From assembly GCA_039888615.1 (NCBI GenBank), contig JBDQQS010000005.1: a stretch of DNA of 64,000 nt. One strand, 5' to 3'. Source of the DNA: Flavimaribacter sp039888615 (GTDB taxonomy: Bacteria; Pseudomonadota; Alphaproteobacteria; Rhizobiales; Rhizobiaceae). The translations under genes were made by a program, and so were the position numbers. Of this stretch, positions 52,935 through 61,640 are shown piece by piece. The notes beneath the pieces were generated by a model that did not search any database, had not been told where the DNA came from, and was given only the letters and a program-made list of their open reading frames with translations. Within the stretch, counting starts at the first letter, position 1. The number at the start of each line of letters is the position of its first letter.

Positions 52935-54728
52935 ATGCCAAGCTATCAAGCCCCCATCAAAGACACTCTTTTCATTCTCAAGGACGTGCTCGGCTACGAG
53001 CGCTACAATAATTTGCCCGGCTTCGCCGACGCTTCGCCAGACATTGTGGAAGCCATTCTGCAGGAAGGTTCGAAGCTCGCCGAAGAGGTGCTTCTGCCTC
53101 TGAACCAGGTTGGCGACCAGGAAGGCTGCGTTCGCCACGACGATGCTTCGGTGACGACGCCGAAGGGATTCAAGGAAGCCTACGACCAGTACCGCGAAGG
53201 TGGTTGGATGGGTCTTGCGGCCGATCCGGAATATGGCGGACAGGGATTGCCCATGCTGCTGCACTCCGCCGTCGGCGAGTATTTCTCCTCCGCCAACATG
53301 GCCCTGATGATGTATCCGGGCCTGACGCTGGGCGCCGTGGCGGCGATTGTCGAACATGGCGATGACGAGCAGAAAGCCAAGTGGCTGCCGCGCATGATCG
53401 AGGGCGTGTGGACCGGCACAATGAACCTGACGGAACCGCATTGCGGCACCGATCTCGGCCTGCTTCGCACCAAGGCGGTTCCCCAGGAAGATGGTTCCTA
53501 CAAGATCTCCGGCCAGAAGATTTTCATTTCCGCCGGCGAACACGACATGTCTGAAAACATCGTCCATCTGGTGCTTGCCCGCATCGAGGGCGCGCCGGAA
53601 GGCGTCAAAGGCATCTCGCTGTTCATCGTGCCGAAATACAAGGTCGACAAGGACGACAATGTCGGCGAGGCCAACGGCGTGTCCTGCGGCTCCATCGAGG
53701 AGAAGATGGGCATCCATGGCAACGCTACCTGCGTTCTCAATTACGACGACGCCGAGGGCTATCTCATTGGCGGAGAGAACAAGGGCCTGAAGGCCATGTT
53801 CGTGATGATGAACGAAGCACGCCTGGGCGTTGCCATGCAGGGTCTCTGCCAGTCGGAAGTCGCCTACCAGAACGCAGCCGACTATGCGCGGGAGCGCATC
53901 CAGGGGCGCGCGCTTACCGGCGCCCAGGAACCGGACAAGAAAGCCGATCCGATCATCGTGCATCCGGATGTCCGCCGCACGCTGTTGACCATCCGCGCCT
54001 TCAACGAGGCAAGCCGTGCGCTGGTTCTGTGGACGGCCCTCCAGGCCGACATCCGCCGCCGCTCCGAAATCGAATCCGACCGGGAAGCGGCCGAAGACAT
54101 GCTCGGCCTGATGACGCCAGTGCTCAAGGGCGTGCTGACGGATCGTGGCTTCGACAATGCAGTCGCCGCCCAGCAGATGTATGGCGGCCACGGCTATATC
54201 GAGGAATGGGGCATGAGCCAGTTCGTGCGCGACGCCCGCATCGCCATGATCTACGAAGGCGCAAACGGCATCCAGGCGCTCGACCTTGTCGGCCGCAAGC
54301 TGCCGGCCAACAACGGCCGCGCGATCATGGCCTATTTCAAGGAAGTCGGCGATTTCTGCGAGGAAAACCGCGAGGACGAGGCGCTTTCCTTCTTCACCAA
54401 GCATCTGAAGAAGGGACTGAACGAACTGCAGGCTTCGACCATGTGGTTGATGCAGAACGCTATGACCAATCCCAACAATGCGGGCGCCGCCTCTACCGAC
54501 TACATGCATCTCTTCGGCGTCGTGGCGCTTGGCTACATGTGGGCGCAGATGGCGAAAATCGCTACACAAAAGCTGGACGAAGGCGCCGACGATAAGGAGT
54601 TCTACGAGGACAAGCTCCTGCTCGCCCGCTTCTATATGGAGCGGATCATGCCGGAAACGCTGATGCGCCGACAGCGTGTCGAGGCCGGATCCGAGACGAT
54701 GATGTCGATGGAGGCCGCCAGTTTCTGA
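52935..54728 (+). CDS. Acyl-CoA dehydrogenase with C-terminal extension (DmdC/FadE-like)
   Basis: A 597-residue flavoenzyme. It has the N-terminal helix bundle with AYDQYREGGWMGLAADPEYGGQG, the FAD-contacting MNLTEPHCGTDLGLLRT, KISGQKIFISAGEHD, and QMYGGHGYIEEWGMSQFVRDAR with the late AMIYEGANGIQALDLVGRKL where the catalytic Glu lies. The roughly 120-residue C-terminal part is the domain found in longer acyl-CoA dehydrogenases, including 3-methylmercaptopropionyl-CoA dehydrogenases. The natural chain length is unknown. It leads the four-gene operon and follows the 22-bp palindrome. Confidence 0.93.
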   Translation: MPSYQAPIKDTLFILKDVLGYERYNNLPGFADASPDIVEAILQEGSKLAEEVLLPLNQVGDQEGCVRHDDASVTTPKGFKEAYDQYREGGWMGLAADPEYGGQGLPMLLHSAVGEYFSSANMALMMYPGLTLGAVAAIVEHGDDEQKAKWLPRMIEGVWTGTMNLTEPHCGTDLGLLRTKAVPQEDGSYKISGQKIFISAGEHDMSENIVHLVLARIEGAPEGVKGISLFIVPKYKVDKDDNVGEANGVSCGSIEEKMGIHGNATCVLNYDDAEGYLIGGENKGLKAMFVMMNEARLGVAMQGLCQSEVAYQNAADYARERIQGRALTGAQEPDKKADPIIVHPDVRRTLLTIRAFNEASRALVLWTALQADIRRRSEIESDREAAEDMLGLMTPVLKGVLTDRGFDNAVAAQQMYGGHGYIEEWGMSQFVRDARIAMIYEGANGIQALDLVGRKLPANNGRAIMAYFKEVGDFCEENREDEALSFFTKHLKKGLNELQASTMWLMQNAMTNPNNAGAASTDYMHLFGVVALGYMWAQMAKIATQKLDEGADDKEFYEDKLLLARFYMERIMPETLMRRQRVEAGSETMMSMEAASF

Positions 54729-54807
54729 CGGCGGTCTTGCAACGGAATATCCGATCGACACATAGTGGTTTAGAAGCCGCGTTGTAAGGCTTCATGGAGG
54801 AACCAGA

Positions 54808-55980
54808 ATGAGTGAAGCGCCTGCCGGGGTTCTCGGCGTTCCCGCTCCCGAATGGATGGACGACGAACTGGTCATGCTTCAGGACATGGCCTCCCGCTTT
54901 CTCGAAAACGAAGTCGCGCCGAATTACGAGCGCTACGAGAAGCAGGAAATCGTCGACCGGGAAGCCTGGGAAAAGGCCGGCGCAACGGGACTGCTCTGCG
55001 CTTCCATGCCAGAGGAGTATGGCGGTTCCGGCGGCACCTATGCCTACGAGGCGGTGATCGCAGAGGCGCTCGGCCACGTCGGCGTCGACGGTTTCGGCAT
55101 CGCTCTGCATAATGCAATCGTCGCGCCTTACATCCTCCATCACGGATCGGAAGAACAGAAGAAGAAGTGGCTTCCGAAGCTCGCGACCGGCGAAATGATC
55201 GGCGCCATCGCCATGACGGAGCCGGGCGCCGGGTCCGACCTGCAAGGCGTCAAGACATCCGCCCGCAAGGATGGCAACCACTATGTGATCAACGGATCGA
55301 AGACCTTCATCACCAACGGCCAGAACGCCAATCTGATTATTGTGGTCACCAAGACCGATCCTTCGGCCGGCGCCAAGGGCACGTCGCTGATGGTTGTGGA
55401 GACCGACGAGGTGGAAGGCTTCGAGCGCGGCCGCAACCTCGACAAGGTCGGGCTGAAGGCGAATGACACGTCGGAGCTGTTCTTCAACGACGTACGCATT
55501 CCGACCTCGAACCTGATCGGGGCGGAAGAAGGTCTGGGTTTCATTCAGCTCATGACGGAACTGCCGCAGGAACGCCTGCTGATCGCCAACCAGGGCATCG
55601 CCATGGCCGAGCGGGCGCTTGCGGTCACAATCGATTACGTGAAGCAACGCAAGGCTTTCGGCAAGTCGGTGATCGAGTTCCAGAACACACAGTTCAAGCT
55701 GGCCGAACTGAAATCGGAAGCGACGATGGCGCGCGTCTTCGTCAATCATTGCGTGGCCGAGCATCTGAAAGGCCAGCTCACGCCGACAACCGCCTCTATG
55801 GCGAAGTATCTGATCACCGACTTGCAGTGCAAGCTTATTGACGAATGCCTGCAGTTGCACGGCGGCTACGGATATATGAACGAATATCCTATCGCCCGGA
55901 TGTACCGTGATGCCCGCATCCAGCGCATCTACGGCGGGACCAACGAAATCATGAAACTGCTGATCGCACGCAGTCTTTAA
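54808..55980 (+). CDS. Acyl-CoA dehydrogenase
   Basis: A 390-residue dehydrogenase of standard size. FAD- and substrate-binding parts are AMTEPGAGSDLQGVKTSARK, YVINGSKTFITNGQNANLI, and the catalytic Glu region RIYGGTNEIMKLLIARSL. GGAGG precedes ATG 54808 at good spacing. It introduces the alpha,beta double bond in acyl-CoA, probably for a different chain length than the first dehydrogenase, and passes electrons to ETF. It is 79 bases downstream of the first dehydrogenase. Confidence 0.95.
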   Translation: MSEAPAGVLGVPAPEWMDDELVMLQDMASRFLENEVAPNYERYEKQEIVDREAWEKAGATGLLCASMPEEYGGSGGTYAYEAVIAEALGHVGVDGFGIALHNAIVAPYILHHGSEEQKKKWLPKLATGEMIGAIAMTEPGAGSDLQGVKTSARKDGNHYVINGSKTFITNGQNANLIIVVTKTDPSAGAKGTSLMVVETDEVEGFERGRNLDKVGLKANDTSELFFNDVRIPTSNLIGAEEGLGFIQLMTELPQERLLIANQGIAMAERALAVTIDYVKQRKAFGKSVIEFQNTQFKLAELKSEATMARVFVNHCVAEHLKGQLTPTTASMAKYLITDLQCKLIDECLQLHGGYGYMNEYPIARMYRDARIQRIYGGTNEIMKLLIARSL

Positions 55981-55991
55981 GGGAGACCGAT

Positions 55992-57200
55992 ATGGCCGAA
56001 GCCTATATTTACGATCATGTCCGCACGCCGCGCGGACGGGGAAAGAAGGACGGCAGCCTGCACGAGGTGCCTTCGGTGCGTCTCGGCGCGACCGTTCTGG
56101 AAGCCGTGCGCGACCGCAACGGCCTCGACACCAAGACAGTTGACGACGTGGTCTTCGGCTGCGTCGACGCGGTGATGGAAGCCGGCGGCGACATCGCCCG
56201 CGCATCCATCTTCGAGGCAGGCTACGAGACCGAAGCCCCGGGCATCCAGATCAACCGCTTCTGCGCATCCGGCCTTGACGCCATCAACCTGAGCGCCGGC
56301 AAGATTGCGCAGGGCGCCGACGACGTCGTCATCGCCGGCGGCGTAGAATCGATGTCGCGTGTTGGTATCGGCATGTCCGGCGGCGCCTGGTTCATGGATC
56401 CGTCCGTCAACATGCCGGCCTATTTCATGCCGCAGGGCGTGTCGGCCGACCTGATCGCCACCAAGTACGGTTTCTCGCGCGACGACGTCGACGCCTATGC
56501 GGTGGAAAGCCAGAAGCGCGCGGCGCATTCCTGGGAGAAGGGCTACTTCAAGAAATCGGTCGTGCCGGTCAACGACCAGAACGGTCTGACAATCCTCGAC
56601 CATGACGAGCACATGCGTCCGGGAACGGATATGCAGAGCCTGGCTTCCCTCAACGCCTCCTTCGCCATCATCGGCGAGATGGGCGGCTTCAACGCCGTGG
56701 CCGTGCAGGCGCATCCGGAAGTCGAAGCCGTCAACCATGTGCACCACGCCGGCAACTCGTCCGGCATCGTCGACGGCGCAGCTGCTGTGCTGATGGGGTC
56801 GAAGAAGGGCGGCGAGGCCATGGGTCTGACGCCGCGCGCGAAGATCAGGGCCTTTACCAATATCGGTTCCGACCCGGCGCTGATGCTGACCGGCCCGGTA
56901 GACGTGACGAGGAAGCTGCTCGAGCGCAACAACATGACGATCGACGACATCGACCTGTTCGAGCTCAACGAGGCCTTCGCCTCGGTCGTCTTGCGCTACA
57001 TGCAGGCCTTCGACATTCCGCATGACAAGATGAACGTCAATGGCGGCGCGATCGCCATGGGCCATCCGCTGGGCGCCACCGGCGCGATGATCCTCGGCAC
57101 GGTGCTCGACGAACTGGAGCGTCGCGACCTCAACACCGCCCTCGTCACGCTGTGCATCGGCGCCGGCATGGGCACGGCCACCATCATCGAACGGGTCTGA
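55992..57200 (+). CDS. Acetyl-CoA C-acyltransferase (thiolase)
   Basis: A 402-residue thiolase. The nucleophilic Cys is in QINRFCASGLDAINLSAG, the His in GGAIAMGHPLGATGAMI and the second Cys in VTLCIGAGMGTATIIERV. It performs the final thiolytic cleavage of 3-ketoacyl-CoA. It starts 11 bases after the preceding dehydrogenase and has GGGAGA before its ATG. Thiolase followed by the multifunctional enzyme is a FadA/FadJ-like order. Confidence 0.95.
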   Translation: MAEAYIYDHVRTPRGRGKKDGSLHEVPSVRLGATVLEAVRDRNGLDTKTVDDVVFGCVDAVMEAGGDIARASIFEAGYETEAPGIQINRFCASGLDAINLSAGKIAQGADDVVIAGGVESMSRVGIGMSGGAWFMDPSVNMPAYFMPQGVSADLIATKYGFSRDDVDAYAVESQKRAAHSWEKGYFKKSVVPVNDQNGLTILDHDEHMRPGTDMQSLASLNASFAIIGEMGGFNAVAVQAHPEVEAVNHVHHAGNSSGIVDGAAAVLMGSKKGGEAMGLTPRAKIRAFTNIGSDPALMLTGPVDVTRKLLERNNMTIDDIDLFELNEAFASVVLRYMQAFDIPHDKMNVNGGAIAMGHPLGATGAMILGTVLDELERRDLNTALVTLCIGAGMGTATIIERV

Positions 57201-57211
57201 GGGAGACGGAC

Positions 57212-59422
57212 ATGACAACCTACAAGAATTTCACCGTCGAAACCGACGGCGACGGCATCGCTCTCGTCACCTGGGACATGTCTGACAAATCCATGAACGT
57301 CTTCACCCAGGAAGTGATGGACGAACTGGAAGCAATCCTGGACTCCGTGACCGCTGACGACGCCGTCAAGGGCGCGGTCGTCACCTCCGGCAAGTCGACC
57401 TTCTCGGGCGGCGCGGACCTGACCATGATCAACGGCATGTTCGATCTGATCCGCCAGGAAAAGGCCACGAACCCCGAAGGCGCGGCGAAGATGATCTTCG
57501 ACCAGGTGGGCCGCATGAGCTGGCTCTACCGGAAGCTGGAAACCAGCGGCAAGCCGTGGGTCTCGGCGATCAACGGCGTCTGCATGGGCGGCGCTTTCGA
57601 GCTGTCGCTCGCCTGCCACGGCCGCGTGGCCGCCGACAGCGACGCTGTGAAAATGGCCCTGCCGGAAGTTAAGGTCGGCCTGTTCCCGGGCGCTGGCGGA
57701 ACACAGCGCGTGCCGCGGCTCACCAATCAGCAGGAAGCGCTGATGATGATGACCACCGGTCAGAGCCTCAGCCCGAAAAAAGCGAAGTCCTTGGGCCTGA
57801 TCCACGAGATCGCCCCGCCGGACGAGCTGATCGCCGCCGCCAAGAAAATGATCCTCGACGGCCTGAAGCCGGTTCAGCCCTGGGATGAAAAGGGCTTCAA
57901 GCTGCCAGGCGGCGCGATCTGGAGCCCGCAGGGCGCCCAGCTCTGGCCGGCGGTTTCGGCGACGCTGCGCAAGCAGAGCTACGGCAACTATCCGGCCGCT
58001 TACGCCATCCTGAAATGCGTTTTTGAAGGCCTTCAGGTGCCTTTCGACACCGGCCTCAGGATCGAGCAGCGCTACTTCACGGAAATCCTTCAGACGCCGG
58101 AAGCCTTCGCCATGGTGCGCTCGCTGTTCGTGTCGCTGCAGGAACTCGGCAAGGGCGCGCGGCGTCCGGCAGGCGTGGAGAAGACCAGCTTCTCCAAGGT
58201 CGGCGTCGTCGGCGCGGGCTTCATGGGCGCAGGCATCGCCTTTGTGACGGCGAAGGCCGGCATTCCCGTGATCCTTATCGACCGCGACCAGGAAGCCGCC
58301 GACAAGGGCAAGGCCCATTCTGAAGGGCTCGTCGCCGCCGCGGTCAAGAAGGGCCGGATGAAGCAGGAGGACGCCGACAAGGTTCTCTCGCTTATCACGC
58401 CGACCACCGATTACGCGGCGCTTGACGGCGCGGAACTCGTCGTGGAAGCCGTGTTCGAGGACCAGGGCATCAAGAAGGCGGTGACGGAAGCAGCCGAAGC
58501 CGAACTGAAGGAAGGCGCGATCTTCGCCTCCAACACCTCGACGCTGCCGATCACGGGTCTTGCGAAAAACTCCAAGCGCCCGAACGATTTCGTCGGCATT
58601 CACTTCTTTTCGCCCGTCGACAAGATGATGCTGGTCGAGATCATTCTCGGCGAGGAGACCGGCGACAAGGCGCTGGCGGTCGCGCTCGACTATGCGCGGG
58701 CGATCAAGAAGACGCCGATCGTCGTCAACGACACACGCGGCTTCTATGTCAATCGCTGCGTCATGCGTTATATGAGCGAAGCTTACAGCATGCTCGTCGA
58801 AGGCATTCCGCCGGCGATGATCGAGAACGTCGCCAAGATGGCAGGCATGCCGGTCGGACCGCTGGCGCTGAACGACGAAGTGGCGATCGACCTGTCGCAG
58901 AAGATCAATCGCGCAACGATCGCGGATCTCGGCGAGGGGGCCGTCGATCCGCGTCATGTCGAACTGATCGACACCATGGTCGATGCGCATGGCCGTCATG
59001 GCCGCAAGAACGGCAAGGGCTTCTACGACTACCCCGAAAAGCCGGCGAAGAAGCATCTGTGGCCGGGCCTGAAGGATCTTTATCCGCAGCAGGTCGCCGA
59101 TGACATCTCGGTGCAGGAACTCAAGAACCGGTTCCTGGCGACGATTGCGCTGGAAGCCGCCCGCACCATGGAAGAAGGCATCGTCACCGATCCGCGCGAG
59201 GCCGATATCGGCTCGATCCTCGGCTTCGGTTTCGCGCCCTACACGGGCGGGGCGATCTCCTATATCGACTCCATGGGCGTTGCCGAATTCGTCGCCATGT
59301 GCGAGGGCCTGGCGGTCGAGCATGGCAGCCATTTCGAGCCGACGCCGCTGCTCAAGGAGATGGCCGCGAAGGGCGAGAGCTTCTATGGCCGCTTCGGCGA
59401 GAAGACACAGATGGCCGCGTAA
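57212..59422 (+). CDS. Fatty-acid oxidation multifunctional enzyme (enoyl-CoA hydratase / 3-hydroxyacyl-CoA dehydrogenase)
   Basis: A 736-residue FadJ/FadB-like protein from ATG 57212 (GGGAGA upstream). Residues 1-190 are a crotonase domain: SGGADLTMINGM, the oxyanion loop NGVCMGGAFELSLACHGRVA, and LPEVKVGLFPGAGGTQRVPR with the catalytic Glu. From about 330 the dehydrogenase follows (VGVVGAGFMGAGIAFVTAKA, ASNTSTLPITGLA, GIHFFSPVDKMMLVE with the catalytic His). It hydrates enoyl-CoA and oxidises the 3-hydroxy product, which the upstream thiolase cleaves. Confidence 0.95.
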   Translation: MTTYKNFTVETDGDGIALVTWDMSDKSMNVFTQEVMDELEAILDSVTADDAVKGAVVTSGKSTFSGGADLTMINGMFDLIRQEKATNPEGAAKMIFDQVGRMSWLYRKLETSGKPWVSAINGVCMGGAFELSLACHGRVAADSDAVKMALPEVKVGLFPGAGGTQRVPRLTNQQEALMMMTTGQSLSPKKAKSLGLIHEIAPPDELIAAAKKMILDGLKPVQPWDEKGFKLPGGAIWSPQGAQLWPAVSATLRKQSYGNYPAAYAILKCVFEGLQVPFDTGLRIEQRYFTEILQTPEAFAMVRSLFVSLQELGKGARRPAGVEKTSFSKVGVVGAGFMGAGIAFVTAKAGIPVILIDRDQEAADKGKAHSEGLVAAAVKKGRMKQEDADKVLSLITPTTDYAALDGAELVVEAVFEDQGIKKAVTEAAEAELKEGAIFASNTSTLPITGLAKNSKRPNDFVGIHFFSPVDKMMLVEIILGEETGDKALAVALDYARAIKKTPIVVNDTRGFYVNRCVMRYMSEAYSMLVEGIPPAMIENVAKMAGMPVGPLALNDEVAIDLSQKINRATIADLGEGAVDPRHVELIDTMVDAHGRHGRKNGKGFYDYPEKPAKKHLWPGLKDLYPQQVADDISVQELKNRFLATIALEAARTMEEGIVTDPREADIGSILGFGFAPYTGGAISYIDSMGVAEFVAMCEGLAVEHGSHFEPTPLLKEMAAKGESFYGRFGEKTQMAA

Positions 59423-59446
59423 GACGCTCGTCATTACCGACTGCAG

Positions 59447-59472
59447 AACGGGCCTTCGGGCCCGTTTTCTTT
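59447..59472 (+). terminator. Intrinsic terminator of the beta-oxidation operon
   Basis: AACGGGCC (59447-59454), TTCG tetraloop, GGCCCGTT (59459-59466), a perfect 8-bp stem followed by a T-rich tail (TTCTTTT). It starts 25 bases after the stop of the multifunctional enzyme. Confidence 0.9.
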
Positions 59473-59538
59473 TGCGAGATGCTTGTCAGCCGCCACGCAG
59501 GTGATACACCTCCTTTCACTTGTTAAGGGAGGGTACTC

Positions 59539-60156
59539 ATGGCGGTCATCGACTATTATTTCGTCGGCATATCGCCGTATGTCTATCTCGGACACAGGGC
59601 GCTCGTGGATATGGCGAAACGCCATGGCGCTACGGTCAACTACAAGCCCGTGACTCTGAAGCAGCTCTGGGCGAAGTCCGGCTCCACGCCGCTTGCGGAA
59701 CGGCCGCCGGTGCGCCGTCGGTATCGTTTTCTCGAATTACAGCGCCACGCCGAAGCCCGCGGGCTGCCGCTCAACCTGCAACCGAAGCATTTTCCCGTGG
59801 ACGCCTCGCTGGCGGAACTTTCAGTCATCGCGATCGTCGAGCAGGGCGATGATCCGGCGGATTTCATGGAGCGCGTGTTTTCCGGCGTGTGGGCCGAGGA
59901 CGCCGACGTCTCCGACCGCGACACGGTGGCCGGCTATCTGACGGCGACGGGTTTCGACGCGGAGGCGATCCTTGAACGCGCCGGGTCGGACGAGGCGTTG
60001 GCCCTGCGTGACCAATACAGCCGTGAGGCGGTGGAGGCGGACGCCATCGGCGTGCCGGCCTATGTGCTCAATGGCGAAGTGTTCTGGGGGCAGGATCGCA
60101 TTGACTTGCTGGAAAGCGCGATTGTCACCGGGCGGGAGCCTTACGGACAGCCGTGA
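59539..60156 (+). CDS. 2-hydroxychromene-2-carboxylate isomerase family (DsbA-like)
   Basis: A 205-residue protein of the kappa-class glutathione transferase/HCCA isomerase group. The start IDYYFVGISPYVYLGHRAL has the active-site Ser, and the C-terminal part has EAVEADAIGVPAYVLNGEVFWGQDRIDLLE, with the cis-Pro of the thioredoxin fold. In naphthalene degraders these enzymes isomerise 2-hydroxychromene-2-carboxylate with glutathione, but no such pathway is nearby, so the name is by family. It follows the operon terminator, so it is probably transcribed alone. GGGAGG precedes ATG 59539. Confidence 0.88.
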   Translation: MAVIDYYFVGISPYVYLGHRALVDMAKRHGATVNYKPVTLKQLWAKSGSTPLAERPPVRRRYRFLELQRHAEARGLPLNLQPKHFPVDASLAELSVIAIVEQGDDPADFMERVFSGVWAEDADVSDRDTVAGYLTATGFDAEAILERAGSDEALALRDQYSREAVEADAIGVPAYVLNGEVFWGQDRIDLLESAIVTGREPYGQP

Positions 60157-60524
60157 AATTATCTAAGTTATTGAATTATATAAATAAAAAGAAATTTGGC
60201 TTTGTTTCGGGAAATCGCCGTTTGGCGCATCTGGGTTTGTTTCGGGAATCCGGGTTTCGGGCGTTTGCTGCTTCATCTTCCGCCACGCAGACGCGTGGCT
60301 GCTGGATCAAGTCCGGCAGGAGGGATGGTGGTGGGGGGGTGTTTCACAATTTGGCTTTGTTTCGGGATTCTGCGTTTTCGGTAAATCTGGGTTCGTTTCG
60401 GGATTTCGATGTTTTCAGCCCGAAAGCATCAATCGACAGGCGCGAAACATCAGCGATTATAGGCAGGAACGACGGTCGATCAATTGCGAGATATCGCGCT
60501 GTCGGACGTCACGCGGCGCCCCAG
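60157..60524. other. Intergenic region carrying repeat cluster B
   Basis: 368 bases between the isomerase and mtnA with no credible CDS. It holds four copies of the 18-bp repeat (see the repeat entry), a small hairpin (CCACGC 60283-60288 / GCGTGG 60293-60298), a G-run near 60332-60338 and A+T-rich sequence at 60160-60195. Confidence 0.6.
60196..60404 (+). repeat. 18-bp repeat cluster B (two pairs)
   Basis: Copies at 60196-60213 and 60231-60248 (35 apart), and 60351-60368 and 60387-60404 (36 apart), separated by about 100 bases of other sequence. Consensus is [T/C]TGG[C/G]TTTGTTTCGGGA[A/T], the reverse complement of cluster A at 20358-20488; the first and third copies are exact complements of copies one and three there. 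First bases alternate T, C, T, C. The first spacer contains CGCC-GTTT-GGCG, a small hairpin. Confidence 0.8.
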
Positions 60525-61640
60525 CTATACCGCCTGCCTTGACTGATTGGCCATCTCCGGAAACAGCTTGGCGAGTCCGGCGCGGCTGGCGCTGCATACG
60601 CCGCGTTCGGTCACCAGTCCGGTGACGAGCCGTGACGGCGTGACGTCGAAGGCGAAATTCGATACCGGCGTCGTTTCTGGACAGATCAACACCATCGTAT
60701 CCTTGCCGTCCGCATCCACGCCGGCGAGCCAGGAAACTTCCTCGCCGTTGCGTTCCTCGATCGGGATCTCCTTCAGTCCGTCATGGATCGTCCAGTCGAC
60801 GGTGGAGGAGGGCAGGGTCACGTAGAAGGGCACGCCATTGTCGCGGGCCGCGAGCGCTTTGAGATAGGTGCCGATCTTGTTGCAGACGTCGCCGCTCGCC
60901 GTCGTGCGATCGCTGCCGACGAAACACAGATCGACCTTGCCGTGCTGCATCAGGTGGCCGCCGGCGTTGTCGACGACCAGCGTATGCGGCACGCCGTGCC
61001 GGCCGAGTTCCCAGGAGGTCAGCGAGGCGCCCTGGTTACGCGGACGCGTTTCGTCCACCCAGACATGGATGGGAATTCCGAGTTCATGCGCCTGATAGAT
61101 GGGCGAGGTCGCGGTGCCCCAGTCGACGGTCGCAAGCCATCCGGCGTTGCAGTGGGTGAGCACGTTGATGGTCTCGCCGTCAGGCTTGCGCGCGGCGATC
61201 GCCTTGATCAGCTCCAGCCCGTGTGCGCCTATTGCGCGGTTCGTCTCGACGTCGCTGTCGCAGATCTCGGCTGCGAGCGTCCAGGCGGCGTCGGCGCGAC
61301 TTCCCGTTTCCACCGGCCGGATCTTGCGCACCACTTCGTCGAGCGCCCATTTCAGATTGATAGCCGTCGGCCGGGTTGCGTGGAGAATGCTGTAGGCCTC
61401 GTCCATTGCGGCGTCGGAAGCGTCCTTGCGCAGCGCGATCGCCATGCCGTAGGCGGCCGTAGCGCCAATCAGCGGCGCGCCGCGCACCCACATGTCGCGG
61501 ATGGCGACCGCCGCATCGTCCAGCGTCTTTAGCGGGCGCGTTACGAAGGCGTGCGGCAGCCGAGTCTGGTCGATAATTCCGACGGTGAGGCCGTCATCTT
61601 CCGCCCAGATCGATCGGTAGGGGATTCCGTCGATTTTCAT
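60525..61640 (-). CDS. mtnA: S-methyl-5-thioribose-1-phosphate isomerase
   Basis: A 371-residue enzyme that converts methylthioribose 1-phosphate to the ribulose form in salvage of the methylthioadenosine left by polyamine or quorum-signal synthesis. Diagnostic segments are MWVRGAPLIGATAAYGMA, the catalytic Cys in NVLTHCNAGWLATVDWGTA, and the catalytic Asp in CFVGSDRTTASGDVCNKIGTY. Its ATG overlaps the mtnK stop by four bases (61637-61640), so the two are coupled. No mtnB or aldolase gene is in the window. Confidence 0.95.
   Translation of the reverse strand: MKIDGIPYRSIWAEDDGLTVGIIDQTRLPHAFVTRPLKTLDDAAVAIRDMWVRGAPLIGATAAYGMAIALRKDASDAAMDEAYSILHATRPTAINLKWALDEVVRKIRPVETGSRADAAWTLAAEICDSDVETNRAIGAHGLELIKAIAARKPDGETINVLTHCNAGWLATVDWGTATSPIYQAHELGIPIHVWVDETRPRNQGASLTSWELGRHGVPHTLVVDNAGGHLMQHGKVDLCFVGSDRTTASGDVCNKIGTYLKALAARDNGVPFYVTLPSSTVDWTIHDGLKEIPIEERNGEEVSWLAGVDADGKDTMVLICPETTPVSNFAFDVTPSRLVTGLVTERGVCSASRAGLAKLFPEMANQSRQAV

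Noticed and set aside
52881..54761. 626-codon minus-strand frame opposite the first acyl-CoA dehydrogenase
   Set aside because: Antisense shadow of a clear enzyme gene in high-GC DNA; the protein is His/Arg/Asp-rich without a domain.
54646..56205. 519-codon minus-strand frame opposite the second acyl-CoA dehydrogenase
   Set aside because: Antisense shadow of a confidently identified gene.
56996..59434. 812-codon minus-strand frame opposite the multifunctional beta-oxidation enzyme
   Set aside because: Antisense shadow; composition is typical of reverse-frame translation of high-GC codons.
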